Part shown: piece after piece, positions 38,687-51,578 of the stretch
Layout of the letters: each line of letters opens with the position of its first letter
Position numbering within the stretch: position 1 is the stretch's first letter
Assembly: GCA_028095005.1 (NCBI GenBank)
Contig: CM051459.1
Span: 44,398,257 to 44,462,256 of the forward strand
Length of the DNA: 64,000 nucleotides
Reading direction: 5' to 3'
From: Rhynchospora pubera
Taxonomy: Eukaryota > Streptophyta > Magnoliopsida > Poales > Cyperaceae
Notes under the pieces: generated by a model
Seen by the model: the letters and a program-made list of their open reading frames with translations, nothing else
Database searches by the model: none
Told to the model about the DNA's origin: nothing
Position numbers and translations under genes: made by a program

Positions 38687-38790
38687 TTTTTAGTGTGTAT
38701 CGGTATAATGAGTTGTTTTCTCACTAAATACATGTAGGCTTGACTCGCTATAGGATTGTCACTCCTAGATATTTCGTAGAAAATCAATCC
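38687..38790. repeat. Internal duplication within the CACTA, copy 2
   Basis: About 75-80% like 36975-37090 by eye. Direct orientation, 1.7 kb apart, with the nested small element between them. Confidence 0.7.
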
Positions 38791-39604
38791 GTGGGATTCA
38801 TAACTTGTTTTAATTTGTTGGCGTGTTAATTTGTTGGGTATGATTAAATATTTGTGAATAGCACTAACAAATTTTTTGGGGGTAAATGACAAGCGATGTT
38901 GTAGAATTTATTTTTAGTATCTAGATTTTGGGGCTCAATTTTGAGGAATTCATTAGAAATGAATATGAAATTGCCATTACAATGCATAATTCAAAGCTTA
39001 AATTAATTCTAACGTATCTAATGGTAATTTAAATTTCGTAATAGATAGGGCTTAATAAATATGGCAGAAATATCAAACTGAAATTCTTTCCTAATACAAT
39101 TTTGTTATTTTATGGATATAAATAAATCTTCTTCCTACAGCTCACTAAATTAAGAAAAATTAAAATATTCAGAAAATTAATTCAGAATAAAGCTAATGAA
39201 TCTTCTTCAATCCATAGTCAAAATAAATCATGATCTGGAATAATTTTTTTAATACTTGGCACTAATTAAACAAATATTTAATTTTATTCAATTTTATCTT
39301 CTATTAATTTCTTTCCTAGTTATAATTAAGGAAACAAATTATATAATAATGAAAACAGCTAAAGAAATCATGATCTGGAATCTGTAGCAAAATATATAAG
39401 TCTGAATATGGATCTGGTACGATTGTGTGGAGTTGGGTATAAGTAAAATTATGGAGGCGCAAAAAATGGCAACAAATTGGATGGAGCGCACAAAGATAGA
39501 GGAGGAGAAATGAATACCATAATTTTGTTATTTTTTGCATCGGTTTTAGAAAAAAATGTTTCTTAATAATATTGGAAAAAATAAATAAATATATACAAAT
39601 GAAT

Positions 39605-39945
39605 GTGAACCGTTTTTTAGGAATAACCGGAGCAAATTTTTTGCTCAAATTAGCACCGGTTATTATTTAATAACCGGTGCTAATGTTAGTTTTATCAATT
39701 AGCACCGGTTATTGTATAATAACCGGTGTGAAAGTTAGAAATAGATTTGAACCTGTTTTTACCAATAACCGGTGCAAAGTGTAATAAATTATATTTTGTT
39801 TTATTTCTTTAATCTGTTAAGTTATGAAAACCGGTGTTAATGATTTTAAATAAATATCGGTTATGCCACCCATTTCTTTTAACACCAGTTATTTTAAAAA
39901 ACCGGTTCTAACGAGGCGGTGCTAAATCTCTTTTTTCTGGTAGTG
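39605..39945. repeat. CACTA right subterminal repeats
   Basis: Alternating TAGCACCGGTTATT and AATAACCGGTGCTAA words form local inverted repeats up to the right terminal repeat. Confidence 0.8.
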
Positions 39946-39948
39946 TAT

Positions 39949-42900
39949 TTAAAGAACATATTAATAATATTAATGGAATCAATCTTAAAATATCTCAAAC
40001 GAAGGCAAATACCAATGTAATGAATTAGAAGTTCGAGAGTCCCATGGGCATTTACACACACGCACAAAAAAAATCATTTATATTGGGAGGGGGAGGGAGG
40101 CTTGATGCCTTCACTCTATGTCGGACCCACCTTGACTGGCGCAGATCATCAAATTATATAATCTAATATATCTAGAAGCAGGCTCCTTCAGAAGATAAGC
40201 ATATGCTATTATACATAATTGACTTTTAGAACAAAATCGTTATCAAAATTAATTGCGGGGAGAATAAATTAAGTAGATTTAGAAGTAGTATAAAGTGTAC
40301 GATATCAGAATACGAAGTAGTGAATATAAATCATTATTAAGTTATGCATCTTCTATCCTACAATCAAACACCGGAAAAGGTATATCCATTTTACATCATA
40401 TCATCGTAATTAATTCAGTTAATTGGTCTCGATAGTGAGCGAAGAACTATCGGCATGATAGCATCAGCGTCTTGTGATTTTTTAACTGTATGTCCAGTAC
40501 AGTCATCGTGGGGTAATTATCTAAAATACTATAAGATTTTTGAACGATTTTTAGTTATTTCAGACATATTAAATAATTACAAATTTTGATTATAAAATAG
40601 AGAAATTTTATATGAAAAATATATGTAGCTTCTATGTTTTAAGATTTACTATCTATTATCAAATAAAAGAAAGAATTTTTTAAAATATACTTAGAGAAAA
40701 CTCTATAAAACATAAAAAATAAATTAATATCAAAATATAAGATGAATAATATTTAATTTCCATACTGTCATCAGCTCAGTGAACGATATATTGCAATCAA
40801 TCATTATACTTCTATTACCAAAATTAATGTATTGTGTGCGTTTTCTAAAAAATACCACAATGACAAAAAAATTATTTTAATAATGCTATTATTTAATTAT
40901 ATTTATCACTAATATTAATAATAACAATTAGAATTATCATAATAATTTATGTCATCATACGTTAGTGATCGACCTATACCACAGTAATAATAATTATTGT
41001 TTTAACTATATTATTTATTATTTTATTTTTATTATTTAAATTAAATAAATTATTTAATTGTAATAACATAATAATAATTATTTATATTATAATATAATAT
41101 AAATAATAATGTCATTATAATTAAATTATTCATCCACCTATATCACAACTAATAAATATCCACTACATAACTTGACATAGACATGTATGCATCCTCTCGT
41201 TCCATTACCAATCGCCTACGATGGCACTTAATCCTTGCGTTCGAGATTTGAAGTAGCCTTAATCTAGCGGAGCTGGTTTACCTTTTCCCCTTAGGTTTTG
41301 ACTTTATTGAAACTTTTAATCATCCAAGCCAAAGAAGCAAGCAATTGATGTCGTTCTCGTACAAGCTTTTTGGCTGAATGGAAATGGAAAGGTTACGCCT
41401 GCTCTGCAAATACTAATTATCATTATACAGTGCATATATATATATATATATATATTTGACAGAAGCATCCTCACAAAGAAGTAATCAAGTACCATTTTAA
41501 AAGTTAGGAGTGGGCGTACCGGCTTGCTCCTGAGTCCTGAGAGAGATCCTAAAACATTTCGGTCAAACATCGAATCCTTTGATTACTCTTTTCTTTTTCA
41601 TTAATAAGTGCAAAAGAATCGAAAAATGTATCGAGGTTTAGGATAGCTTTATGATTCCTCGGAGATAAAAGATTAAAACCTCAAATTAGGCCCCAGAAAC
41701 GGATCGCTGGAAGTACATTTTCAGTTGATCCGTATTTCGCAGAATAGAATGGAAGTGCTATTTCTTGTTGTTTTTCAAAATAAAATTCCCATTTTGCACA
41801 TATTCTATCACTTAGGTTAAAGGAAAATATAGGAAGGGCCTGCACCAATAGCATATAATTATAAGAGGATGATTTCAATACACGTTTGTTCATCAAGGAT
41901 GTAAAAAAACTTGCACCTTGATAGGAAAGGAAGAAGGTGAAGAGTTGATTTGATTTCAGTGGAGTCGAATGGAGACGATTTGATTTGGATCGGAAAGATC
42001 GGAGAATAAGAAATCAATTTGATTTCAGCGATCAACCTCCGTCTTTCGCGCCTCGATCCGACGGACGAAGCTGCAGAGAAAGGAAATCCCATCTTATTTC
42101 GACCTTCTGGCAAGAATTTCCATACGGGATTTCCTCCCATCGAATATGATTCTGCTCCGTTCGCTTCTCGCTTCCGATCAAAAAAGAGAATTCCGATTCC
42201 AAATTCCGTCAGATTTTATTGGTTCCGACCAGGGTGTTATTGTGTCAACCATTGAAAATTAATTGTTCAGATCATGAACGTAATCAGTGACAAAATAATT
42301 TTCAAAATACATCAAATGTTGTACATGAAACCATAGGAGTCGTTTGGATCGCTTAGGAATAAGAGGAATAGTCTATTTCTAGGCGGAAAATATTGAAAAA
42401 TGTGTAATTTTGTGAAGAGTTTGAATGGTTAGGAATAAATTTCCGTCCGAAATTTACTATTCTTGCTTATTCCTTACCCATCCAAACAGCCCCATAAAGA
42501 ATATTTATACAATTTATTGTTTTAAATTATAATAATTATTTTCTCATTTTTCACACCGTCAAAACAAAGTAATTGTTGTACATATGTCCCTTATATCGGA
42601 AAACAAGAAGATTTACAAAACAAATAACAATAACAACACAAGTACACAACAATTATTTAGCAAAGATGCTATCAAACCTTTTTAGGTACGTGCCTCCCTT
42701 CAACATTTGGAGCTTTAGCACGTGACATCCTTTATTTGTAATATTTAGTAGTTTCATAAACCATCAAAGTGACTCAAGAAAACATAAAACAACCAAAGTG
42801 GCCCATACATCCAGGCAAAATGGGCAAATTCTGGCAATTATTGACCGTTCATTTATTATGGATCAAACAACTCATGTATTGTGAAAAACTGAAAATTTTC

Positions 42901-44842
42901 CGTTTGCCAAAATGATGTCCGTTAAGGTTGACAGAATATTTTAGAAAAAGTGCAAATTAGTCAATTTATAACAATCCGACTCTTTCCTCATTCCGTTATC
43001 CACCTGACCATCTCCGTCTCCTAACATTCGTCTTCCAAATCCTAATCCTCTAATCCTCTCTAGATTAGCACCAAGGCGTCAGGGACGGATTTACATTCAA
43101 CAAAAGTGTCAATGCCACCCCTATTTTTTAAAGATAATATTACTAATATTAATATTTATGAGATGGGCTAAAATCAATCACGACTGACGGATGAAACCGT
43201 CAGCTACGATCAAATTTCAATTTTCAAGATTCTAACAGTCGATCTGAACCGTTCAATGTGTCCTCCATATTCAAACATCGAAATAACCTGAATCTATTTC
43301 GGGGTTTTCAACTCGCCAAATTACACTAGTATTTTAAAACTTTTAATAATAACGTTGTTATTTTTTTCAATTTCAAAGTGAATTATATTATTAATAAAAA
43401 AAATATGAAAGATTTGACATTGTGAGTGATAATACCCAGCTTGGTAGAGTATTTAGCTGTGAATTGATGGATAGATGAAGCTTCCCTTTCCACCGGCCAT
43501 CCACCCCAAAGCTCCTTTTTGGGAGATTGGATCCTCCTCCTAGGGGGATTGATATCCTCTGTGGGTTTTAAAAAAAACTTGCAGTGCTAGGTTTTTATTA
43601 CGATCTGATTTCGACATGCATATTTTTGCAGACTGCACGAATTTCGACAGACTTGATGTGAATCAGAGAGCATCCATCATTGATTGGGTGGTCTTGGATT
43701 AAAAACTTGTACTGCGGGTCCTGGAGAGGATTTCATCCCTTTTAGGAGTAGGAACTAATACTTTTATACTTGATCCTTAGAGCAACCTTATTTGGGGCCA
43801 AGCAGAGCCACATTGAACCCTATCAGTTGAGCAAAAATTTGTTCGGCGGAATGGGGATCCATTTCATATATGGAGCGGAAGATGCGTGCTTTCTAAGTGA
43901 ATGCTTAAATGGAAATTGAAAATGAAATGGTAATATCTAATTACTGCCAGTTGGAAGGTAAGAAACCCAATGTATCTTGTTGGTAAATATCTGATTTTAA
44001 ATGGCACTTGAAAATGTGTAATATTTGATTTACAAATTACTAAGTTACATGCATAGAAAGATAAAAGAGAACAGGGGCTCATCTGTTAATTATGTGAGAT
44101 ACATGATTCTTAGACTTTCTGAATATAATAGATCTGCCGGTTGAGTTACCTTTATTTCAAATATTACTCCTGCTCTAATTTTATTGTTTGTAATTTTCAA
44201 ATTTAACAGGGTTTAAAAAAGGGGGAAATTAGAGTAGATGAAGCAAAAGAAGAAACAATTGAAAGAACACATTTCGACACGTTAATATAACTTTCCTCTT
44301 TGTTCTGGATTGTTATTATTTGGAGGGCTGATTTGTAAAAATGTAGAATGGATTCGGATCTAGATTCTTTTTTGTTTAGGTTTTTATTTTATCCTTGACC
44401 GAGGGATTCAGGAGTTGCTACCTTCAATGAAGATTCTGAAGCATAGTAATTTTCAACAATAATTGTCATTAGCATTGGGAGGGAGTAAATAATTGATAAA
44501 ATTGAAATAAGAAGATGAAACAGTCAATTTGACTAGCTTTTAGGTGTTTGATAATTCTTATAATAATTGCAAAAATGCAACCACTGAATTTGAAAATGCC
44601 AAAGGGAGAACGCTTTTAGGTGTTGAGAGATGCAGAATAACTGAATACTTCCCAAAGTACTGAGGATTTTGCACTTGTGCACTCAGTACTTATACCTGGA
44701 TTAACAAATAGGTGTACAAAATGACCCACTATTATATTCAAAATGATGGCACTCGATTCAGTATGGAATGGAATAGGGGAATGGATGGTCTCCTTTCATG
44801 CTGAACTTCTAGGCACTTCATATAGTAGTTGATGTTGCAAAC
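39949..44842. other. AT-rich intergenic DNA
   Basis: No supported gene. 40.5-41.15 kb is extremely AT-rich. 41.86-42.24 kb is GC-richer and open on the minus strand (MGGNPVWKFLPEGRNKMGFP) but matches nothing I know. 43161-43310 holds one arm of a core-motif MITE (GATCTGAACCGTTCAATGTG). Confidence 0.5.
42336..42493 (-). mobile_element. Tourist/PIF-like MITE, copy 3 (inverted)
   Basis: The ends GGAGTCGTTTGGATCG and CATCCAAACAGCCCC are inverted; the 3-bp duplication ATA lies on both sides. The inner TGTGTAATTTTGTGAAGAGT is the reverse complement of the interior of the copies at 16276 and 18536. Confidence 0.75.
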
Positions 44843-45405
44843 CATAGGTTTAAATAGCGGCCGTAGCGGCCGCAATAGCGGCGCTATAGCGGTGCTATTT
44901 GGTTCACCGCTACAACGCTACAGATTTAGCGGCATGTCCGATAGCGCGACTTATAGCGGAAAATAGCGGGGTATAGCGGTGAAATAGCGGAAAATAGCGG
45001 GTCATATAGCGGTGAAATAGCGGAAATAGCGGTGCAGTTTATAATTTGCTGATATAGCAGTAGTATTTTGGACATAACTTTCGCATACGAACTCCGATTG
45101 ATATGATTCAAAGTTCTATAGAAAGTTTACAAAACTGGCCATAATTTTTATGTTTTGAACATTTTCAAATTCTTAAAATTTAATGGTCAAATATGCATAG
45201 AAAATAAATATAATTTTAATTAGCGTTTATTAGTTGCTTGAAATTATTTTAATTTTTTATTTTAGACTAAACTAGACCTTCAAAATACACTTGTGTGTGC
45301 AAATCCGCTATGGTCCGATAGCGGCCGCTAAATACCCGCTATCCGCTATCCGCTATGATATTAGCATGTCCGCTACGAGTCCGCTATCCGCTATTTAAAC
45401 CTTTG
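44843..45405. mobile_element. hAT-like element, AAATAGCGG-rich
   Basis: The ends CATAGGTTTAAATAGCGG and CCGCTATTTAAACCTTTG are inverted repeats with one mismatch in 18. The 8-bp duplication TTGCAAAC is exact (44835-44842 and 45406-45413). Both subterminal zones are arrays of ATAGCGG and CCGCTAT units (about 44.86-45.05 and 45.30-45.40 kb). The centre is AT-rich without coding capacity. Confidence 0.88.
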
Positions 45406-46080
45406 TTGCAAACAATGCGAACGATAGCAATGGATATTATCCGTCGGAAGACCTAGACGGAGAATATATCAGTGCATAAGCTGGCAACAAATGCCAGGAG
45501 ATTCAATATGAGGTACTCAGGATGTGGTTTTCCTATGATTCCGATGGCTAATGCATCGAATTTTGTTGAAGGTCAAAAGATAATTTTCATTAATACGAAA
45601 ATATATTACAAGATTAAAAAAAACACAATCATTCGTACTGATATCAACTGGTCCACCCAAACAAAAAAACTAATTCACAACCACATGTACCTATACTAAG
45701 CCAGTATGTGGATCTCACGACCCTAACCTAACCGATATCCAAGGGACATTTGAAACCAAGCTTAAAACACCAGTCGAACGGGATTTCTCTTGACAGCCAT
45801 GAAACCAGCATACATCCACCGTTCTAACAAAGCCACAAAACTAATCGAGCATCCACCACGCTGTCACCACACTGTCCACGCCTCAAGGCACTGCATGGCA
45901 ATCTTTTCTCACAAAGAAACATGGTAGGGAGAAGCATCTCACACAGCTAAATTTGGTAGCACACAACGTAATTTGACTTTTGGTTCAAAAAAAATAAAAT
46001 GCGCCAGGATGCACTAAGTAGCCTAAACCGGGAAAATGCCGATTAAAAAGGTATCTGGGCTTCACTCGACAGGCTCTGTC

Positions 46081-47455
46081 TAGGGGTGAAAACGGCACCC
46101 GTTTCGACCGTCCGACCGTTTCGTTTCGTCCGAAACGGAACGGTAACGATCAGGAATTTTGGTTTCGTTTCAGAAACGAAACAGTCGGCGCAAATGAAAA
46201 TCAGTTTCGTTGATGTGACGAAACGGTTAACGAAACAGACATGTTTCGTGATCGTTATTTCGTTTGTTTCGTTCAACGAGACTCTGCGAAACCTAATCTA
46301 ATAATCTATCCGCCGCTCGCATCATTTCAGCGCCGCACACCCCTCTATTTCTTTTCTCTCTCTTTCTCCGCCTCATATCTCTCTTCTTTTGTCTCCGATC
46401 GCTACTCTCACCACTCCCCAGAACCTCTTGCAATACCAAGTCTCCAATCGTTATCCTCGCCTCTTGCAATACCAAGTCTCCAATCGCTACCCTCACCAGC
46501 ACCTCTTGCAATACCAAGTTCAGACACGCCTTTCTCCATCCCTTCTCTTCTCCTTATCTCTCCCTCTTCTCTTTCTACTTCTAGTATTACTAGTCATGGC
46601 ACCAGAGATGAGCCAGCGCCTTTACCAGACTGTGCCAGAGAGAGCTGTTGAGGTCGTGGGCTATGGATTTTGGATGTGATCGGGTTGTACTGAGCAATTT
46701 GTTCTTGCCTAAGGGTGAGAGGATGAGATTTCGCTCTGATAGCCAGTGTAGAGAATTATTGAACACCTTAGGTGTACCAGTCTCTTTAATTTTCTTTAAG
46801 TTAATGAAAGTTTACCTCCGGAGAAATGGTTTTGCTCTGATGTTCTTTTATTTTATCTGGGTTGATTTGATTTTTCGTGCAATTTACTTTCTTCCTATTT
46901 TAATCTGATAAGCTTTGAATTTCACTGAAATAGTGAGAGTTTTGGATTTTACCGTATGCACATGTATATGTATAATTACTTTCTTCTTTAGAATTTGACG
47001 TAATGATTGTGAAGTTATATAGCATGTACATGTGAAGTGATATAGTTTTATCTATTTGATTTTTTATTTTGAAGATGGGACAGTTGAATCAATCTTTTTT
47101 CGCTGAGTGGTAAAATTCTGTCACGATTGTTCAATTCTATGTTTGATTTAAAGGACTATTGGTAGAAGGACACAGCTTCTATTAAGATCCTTTGCTTCAA
47201 TTTTAATGTTTGATATAAAGGGCTGCTGATTATACATGAGAAGCTTTTGTTTCTATTTATATTAGAATGAAAGAATGGTTACACGATTGAAACAGTTAAG
47301 CCGTTTTGATCGTTGAAAGTGAACGGAACGGACAACGCAACAAAAATTTGTTGGACGTCACGCAACACGAAAATGTAAATTTTTTTCCGTCTCGACACGC
47401 AACGGTTAACGAAATGGTTTTATTTCGTGGCCGTTTTCCACGTTATGCAGCCCTA
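46081..47455. mobile_element. hAT-like element with gene-like cargo, GAAACG-rich family, member 3
   Basis: It begins TAGGGGTGAAAACGG and ends GCAGCCCTA; the exact 8-bp duplication GCTCTGTC flanks it (46073-46080 and 47456-47463). Only about 200 bp at each end is the GAAACGG/CGTTTCG-rich family sequence. The middle (about 46.29-47.27 kb) looks like a plant 5' UTR plus first exon: CT-rich leader, then ATG at 46595 reading MAPEMSQRLYQTVPERAVEV, then intron-like AT-rich DNA. This is the structure of a Pack-type element. The frame breaks soon after GYGF. A distant similarity to the start of MACPF (CAD1/NSL1-like) proteins is only a guess. Confidence 0.8.
46421..46520. repeat. Tandem repeat in the cargo leader (CTCTTGCAATACCAAGT)
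   Basis: Three copies of CCTCTTGCAATACCAAGT separated by 20-35 bp of related sequence (CTCCAATCGYTAYCCTC). Confidence 0.8.
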
Positions 47456-47623
47456 GCTCTGTCGAGTCTGTCTTTCAAAAAAGGTTTTTTGGGCTTTCTC
47501 TAAATGGGCAGGTCTTCTGTTTTTCATTTTTTATGAGGCCTCCCCAAATTGCATTGACTTATCCACCAACGGGAATTTTCATTTTATAAGACTTTAACGT
47601 CACCATTGTATTAAACGCCAGCA

Positions 47624-47747
47624 AACCTTTGATCCGAACCATCGGATCAATAATGGTTGCCCCGTGATTAATACCGAGATTCATCGATATTCATGCAGTC
47701 CGTTAATCTTAACCGTCAAGATTAGATCGGATGATCAGATCAAAGGT
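47624..47747. mobile_element. Degenerate fold-back element
   Basis: AACCTTTGATCCGAACCATC on the left and GATGATCAGATCAAAGGT on the right are imperfect inverted repeats. Possibly an old MITE downstream of the DUF863 gene. Ends unclear. Confidence 0.35.
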
Positions 47748-48239
47748 CTTTCCTCCGCAAACCTTTGCAGAGGATGCTGATCCAACGCCAACAAATAGAG
47801 GTAAAGGACAGAAAACAAACAAGACAGTCACATGAAGATGAGTGACAAAATTGCAAAAAAAAAAAAAACAAAAAACAAAAACAAGTTAAATTAGTAAATC
47901 TCAAATCAGTATAGTGCCATTGCCAGTGGCAACCTATCCAAGTGCTATGTCTTACCTGTGACAACGAAGATCAACTCTACAACTTTGCTACCGTTATTTT
48001 TTATGTAGAGAATTCTTTCAAGCTTTGACATGATAATAATTTGATTAGCATATGTACCCCACTACCTTAATCTTGTACCGAATACAACTTTGCCAAGGTA
48101 ACATGGTATCACTTCTTAATTAAGAAGTCAAATCATCTCATATCATCTAGTGACACTTTCCAAGACAATTATTATGAAAAATGTACAAAATCTCTCTTTC
48201 TCATCATTTTCCCTCTATATCAAAAGTATCAATCACTCC

Positions 48240-50604
48240 TCAGCTTGAATTAACTGAAACTTTACCAGGCGGCAATCTTTGCTTACGGCATCTTCTCGTA
48301 ATCTGACCCCACCCTACAACACTCGCAAGTCCCTCACCAGCCACCTGAGCAATGCTGGTGGTCTGACAGCTTGGCCCAACCGGTACCGGATCAGGTTCCA
48401 CATTCTTCGGTTTCCTACCGACCCGTTTAGTGGGACCCATTTTGCCAAGAATCTGCAAATCTTCGGTCACTTCCCGCTTCTTGAGATGCACTATTCCAGG
48501 TAAAATGTCTTTCTGGAAGTCCTTTTTCTGCCTCCTCCGGCCACGACGGGGGATTGCTTTATTGGTTAGAGCAGCTTGGACATCCTGCATTTCAACTTCA
48601 TGCAATGTTGAATTCAAGCAAGCGAGGTAACCCTCTTCTACCTTTGTCTCCTCCAACTTCAGGGCTATGGCCTCAAAACTCTCCACTGAGCTTTCATCAC
48701 TGGAGACATCTGGTTCCTTTTCATGGGAGAGCTCAATCTTGTTTGTTGTTGCAACATTTGCAAACCATACCAAGGTATCGATGCTGTTTAGGTTTGAAGG
48801 TATGCTTGCTGATATGGCAAGTATTGCTTCAGCAGCAGCAGTGACCTGTGAATCATGTAGGTCAATTTCCTCCTCCTCGCATACCACTGGTGCTTCTAGA
48901 TCAATCACAAAAGGTCGTTTTGCATCTCCAACTTGTAGCCCTGTGGGATGAGCTGAAACCTCTGAAGTTGTACCCAGCTCATCAGTCCATGGCAGGGAAT
49001 CATTCAAATCAATGAAATTTCTCTCAATTCTTTTCTCAGAAATTGGCTGAGGTTCTTCTTCTGGAAGTGACTCATTCAGATTTAAATCCAAGTCTCTTAT
49101 GCACCTGTTTTCACTAACAGACCTGGTGCATGGTGCATTTGGTGTGCTCGTGGCTGGAACAGAGGCATGGCCGTTGGCTTGCTTTAGCCATGGGATTACA
49201 GGCATATTATTCTCATGCTGAGATATCATAAAACCATTTATTTTCCTGACATTTGTTGTTGGATAGAAGACATCCAAACCATCCATATCTTTCCCTGCAA
49301 ATTTAATTTATAAATTGGATATCATTATTATTGTGAAAATGAGAAAAGGAACAAAGAACAACAGAAGACGAGCATCTTTTCCGGAGCTGCCCAATAGAGA
49401 AACCCTCTGTCAATTGGTTCACAATTACCAGGAAGGAATAGAGATACACAAAATAGACATGAAGACAAAACAAATGGGGACCCTTGAAAAAATAATACTA
49501 TTATGGTACCAGTACCACACTATTCTACATGAAAATGGGCCATATCAGTCATATAACTTTCTCATTTGAACTCCGTCTCTCAGCTCACTTTATACATCTC
49601 AATCTGTCAAATGTAAGACTATTGGTGCTCCACTAAATAACCCTGACCCTCATTTTCGACTTTGTAAATTATAAATTTTTGAAAGCCCAAAATAAATAAA
49701 ACCTCCAGATTATGTTAGAATAAAAAACTCAGGAAATAACTTCCAGTGCATTAAATTTAAAATATATATAAACTTAGACCCATTTAGTTAGTATTTACTA
49801 TTTACTACTGTTTAATAGAGAGAGAGAGAGAGAGAATAATGACCATTTGTTTCTCCTTTGATAAATTTACAACCGTTTCTGTTTTCTCCAGAAGCAGTAC
49901 AGTAGTTATTCATACTAGTCCCTTCTTCCACAATTCCTTGGAATTCTGCAAAATTAACGCTTGATCTTTCCATGTCACTACAATCTGTGCCTGGTTCGTT
50001 CAAATCCCATCCTGCACTGCCATCTCTTGTTGGAGCGCCGTTTATAAGTTGTGAGGGCTTTTCAGTTGAGTTATTTTGGTATTGAATAAGACCCTCGAAA
50101 TTTTCAAAATCTCGCCTCTGATAATTTTCCATCAGGTCCTTCTGTTTGTTATATAGCCGGTGCAGCTCATATACCTGATTGACAATAGCACGTACCAAAG
50201 AAAGAACTAATAAATTGGAAGAACAGAAGATAATTAATCGTATTTTTAACAGTAAAACCATCATACGGGCACACAATTAGCATTGTTCAAAAACTAGTCA
50301 GAGCCAGTCCTAGTACTGCCATACTGGTACTACTGCTAACATTACTTAATATACATACTAAACAAATAATTAATACCTGTTTTCGAAATGTAGCCTCATG
50401 CTGCAGTATAGTCTGCTTGAGCATTTCCTTGTCATAGGTGTATCCATTTGTGGGACTCGGTGCAAATTCATTGTAAAAATTTTGTGAATTTACGAGCTTC
50501 TCCTCATAATAAGGAGGCCAATTATTGCTTCTCGTAATTAGGTTAAAATGCCCCATTGTAAAATATCCAGGTATGTATCTTTTCTCCTCCACTTTTGTTC
50601 CCAT
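48240..50604 (-). CDS. DUF863 family protein
   Basis: Three coding exons join in phase: 50604-50377, 50174-49844 and 49294-48240, giving 537 aa. The N-terminus MGTKVEEKRYIPGYFTMGHF matches the usual DUF863 start, and the conserved second segment TILQHEATFRKQVYELHRLY spans the first junction. The rest has GWDLNEPG, LDLNLNESLP and IDLNDSLP, which resemble EAR-type repression motifs (inference). It ends with a basic stretch RRGRRRQKK and the family's C-terminal signature WGQITRRCRKQRLPPG. Probably nuclear; no biochemical role is established for the family. The protein is short for the family, many members being 600-1000 aa. A 5' UTR exon upstream (ending 51579) can splice to 50636. The next gene on either side is far away. 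Confidence 0.9.
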
Positions 50605-50636
50605 TCCTAAAAGAGATTCATAACCGAGAAATGTTT

Positions 50637-51578
50637 CTGAAAAAGCCAAAAAAAAATAAAGTTGTGAAATTAACAATTTGTTTACAACATGTTGCCTGTT
50701 CTCATGAACTAAATGAAGACATAACACAATTAATAAAAATATGGTAAAATAATTGATATGACAAGTCCAGTGATAGTGCAGCATTTAATTTGTTGTTACC
50801 TTACATTCAGTGAATTAATAAAAATGCTTGGTCAAATACTAATACACAATTGGTAAACTATTGCTAAAATTTGGTATTCCTTTTACATGAAAATTTTAAA
50901 TAGGCACAAACTACCTAGATGGTACCAAAAACTCTAGTAAATATGTTGACCTCAAAAATCAGAATATCTGCATAGCAATTATACGGATATATGACTTGTA
51001 AAAGTGAAAATTATTAGGATTTTCAAACAATGCATCACATTTCAGCTTCCATATTGTTACCATGGGGCAATTAAACTATAGCAATAACGTAAAGGTTAAG
51101 GGTAAGAACGACTGCCACAACCTCAGAATTAATTTTTCTAAAATTCTTAACGTGATAATTATCATCTCCAATAAAGGAAAAGTAACTCTTAGCATAGTGA
51201 TCTAATTTGTAAGAGTTAGGAACTCAACAAAAGAAAATAAAAAAAAACCAGAAAAGAACAACATGCAAGTTATTTGGTCAAGTTAACCAAATCTAAGACA
51301 CAATTTCCCCAGTAATTAAGTGGGAAAGCACTAAATTTGGGTACCTTCTCCTACTAGAGCTTTCATACGAAATACATTTACCGAATTTAGAAAGAGAATT
51401 ACCAAAATCTCCTTAAACGTAAAGGCAAAATTAACGATTTTTTCAAAGTATATGCTTCGTCTAACAACCAAATAAAAAATTGGAAATCAGAAAATTACCC
51501 AACTGTAAACTAAAGATCTCAGGTGAAAACGAAATTACCCAACTGTAAACTAAAGATCTCAGGTGAAAATGAAATTAC
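50637..51578 (-). other. Intron in the 5' UTR of the DUF863 gene
   Basis: On the minus strand the donor GGTTGAG|GTAATTTC (at 51578) pairs with the acceptor CTTTTTCAG|AAACATT (50637), just upstream of the start codon. The leader exon is GA/CT-rich. Inferred from splice signals only. Confidence 0.5.

Larger units (their letters stand above)
34177..39945. mobile_element. CACTA (En/Spm-like) transposon, complete ends
   Basis: The element begins CACTACCAGAAAAAA and ends TTTTTTCTGGTAGTG, inverted repeats of about 15 bp, and is flanked by the 3-bp duplication TAT (34174-34176 and 39946-39948), the CACTA hallmark. Subterminal regions (about 34.2-34.45 and 39.6-39.93 kb) carry many AACCGGTGCAAA or TAACCGGTGCTAA repeats in both orientations, as expected for transposase-binding sites. 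Total 5769 bp. I find no recognisable TNPD/TNP2 transposase, so it is probably non-autonomous. The inside holds gene-like minus-strand segments, a nested small element and an internal duplication. Confidence 0.9.

Noticed and set aside
43090..43135. Possible hAT end (CAGGGACGGATTTAC and GCCACCCCTA)
   Set aside because: Resembles widespread plant hAT remnants, but no inverted partner or duplication was found.
45472..45699. Frame MHKLATNARRFNMRYSGCGF
   Set aside because: Short, ends in AT-rich sequence, no splice or domain support.
48279..48951. Plus-strand frames across the DUF863 exon
   Set aside because: They lie antisense to a well-supported coding exon and have no independent signals.
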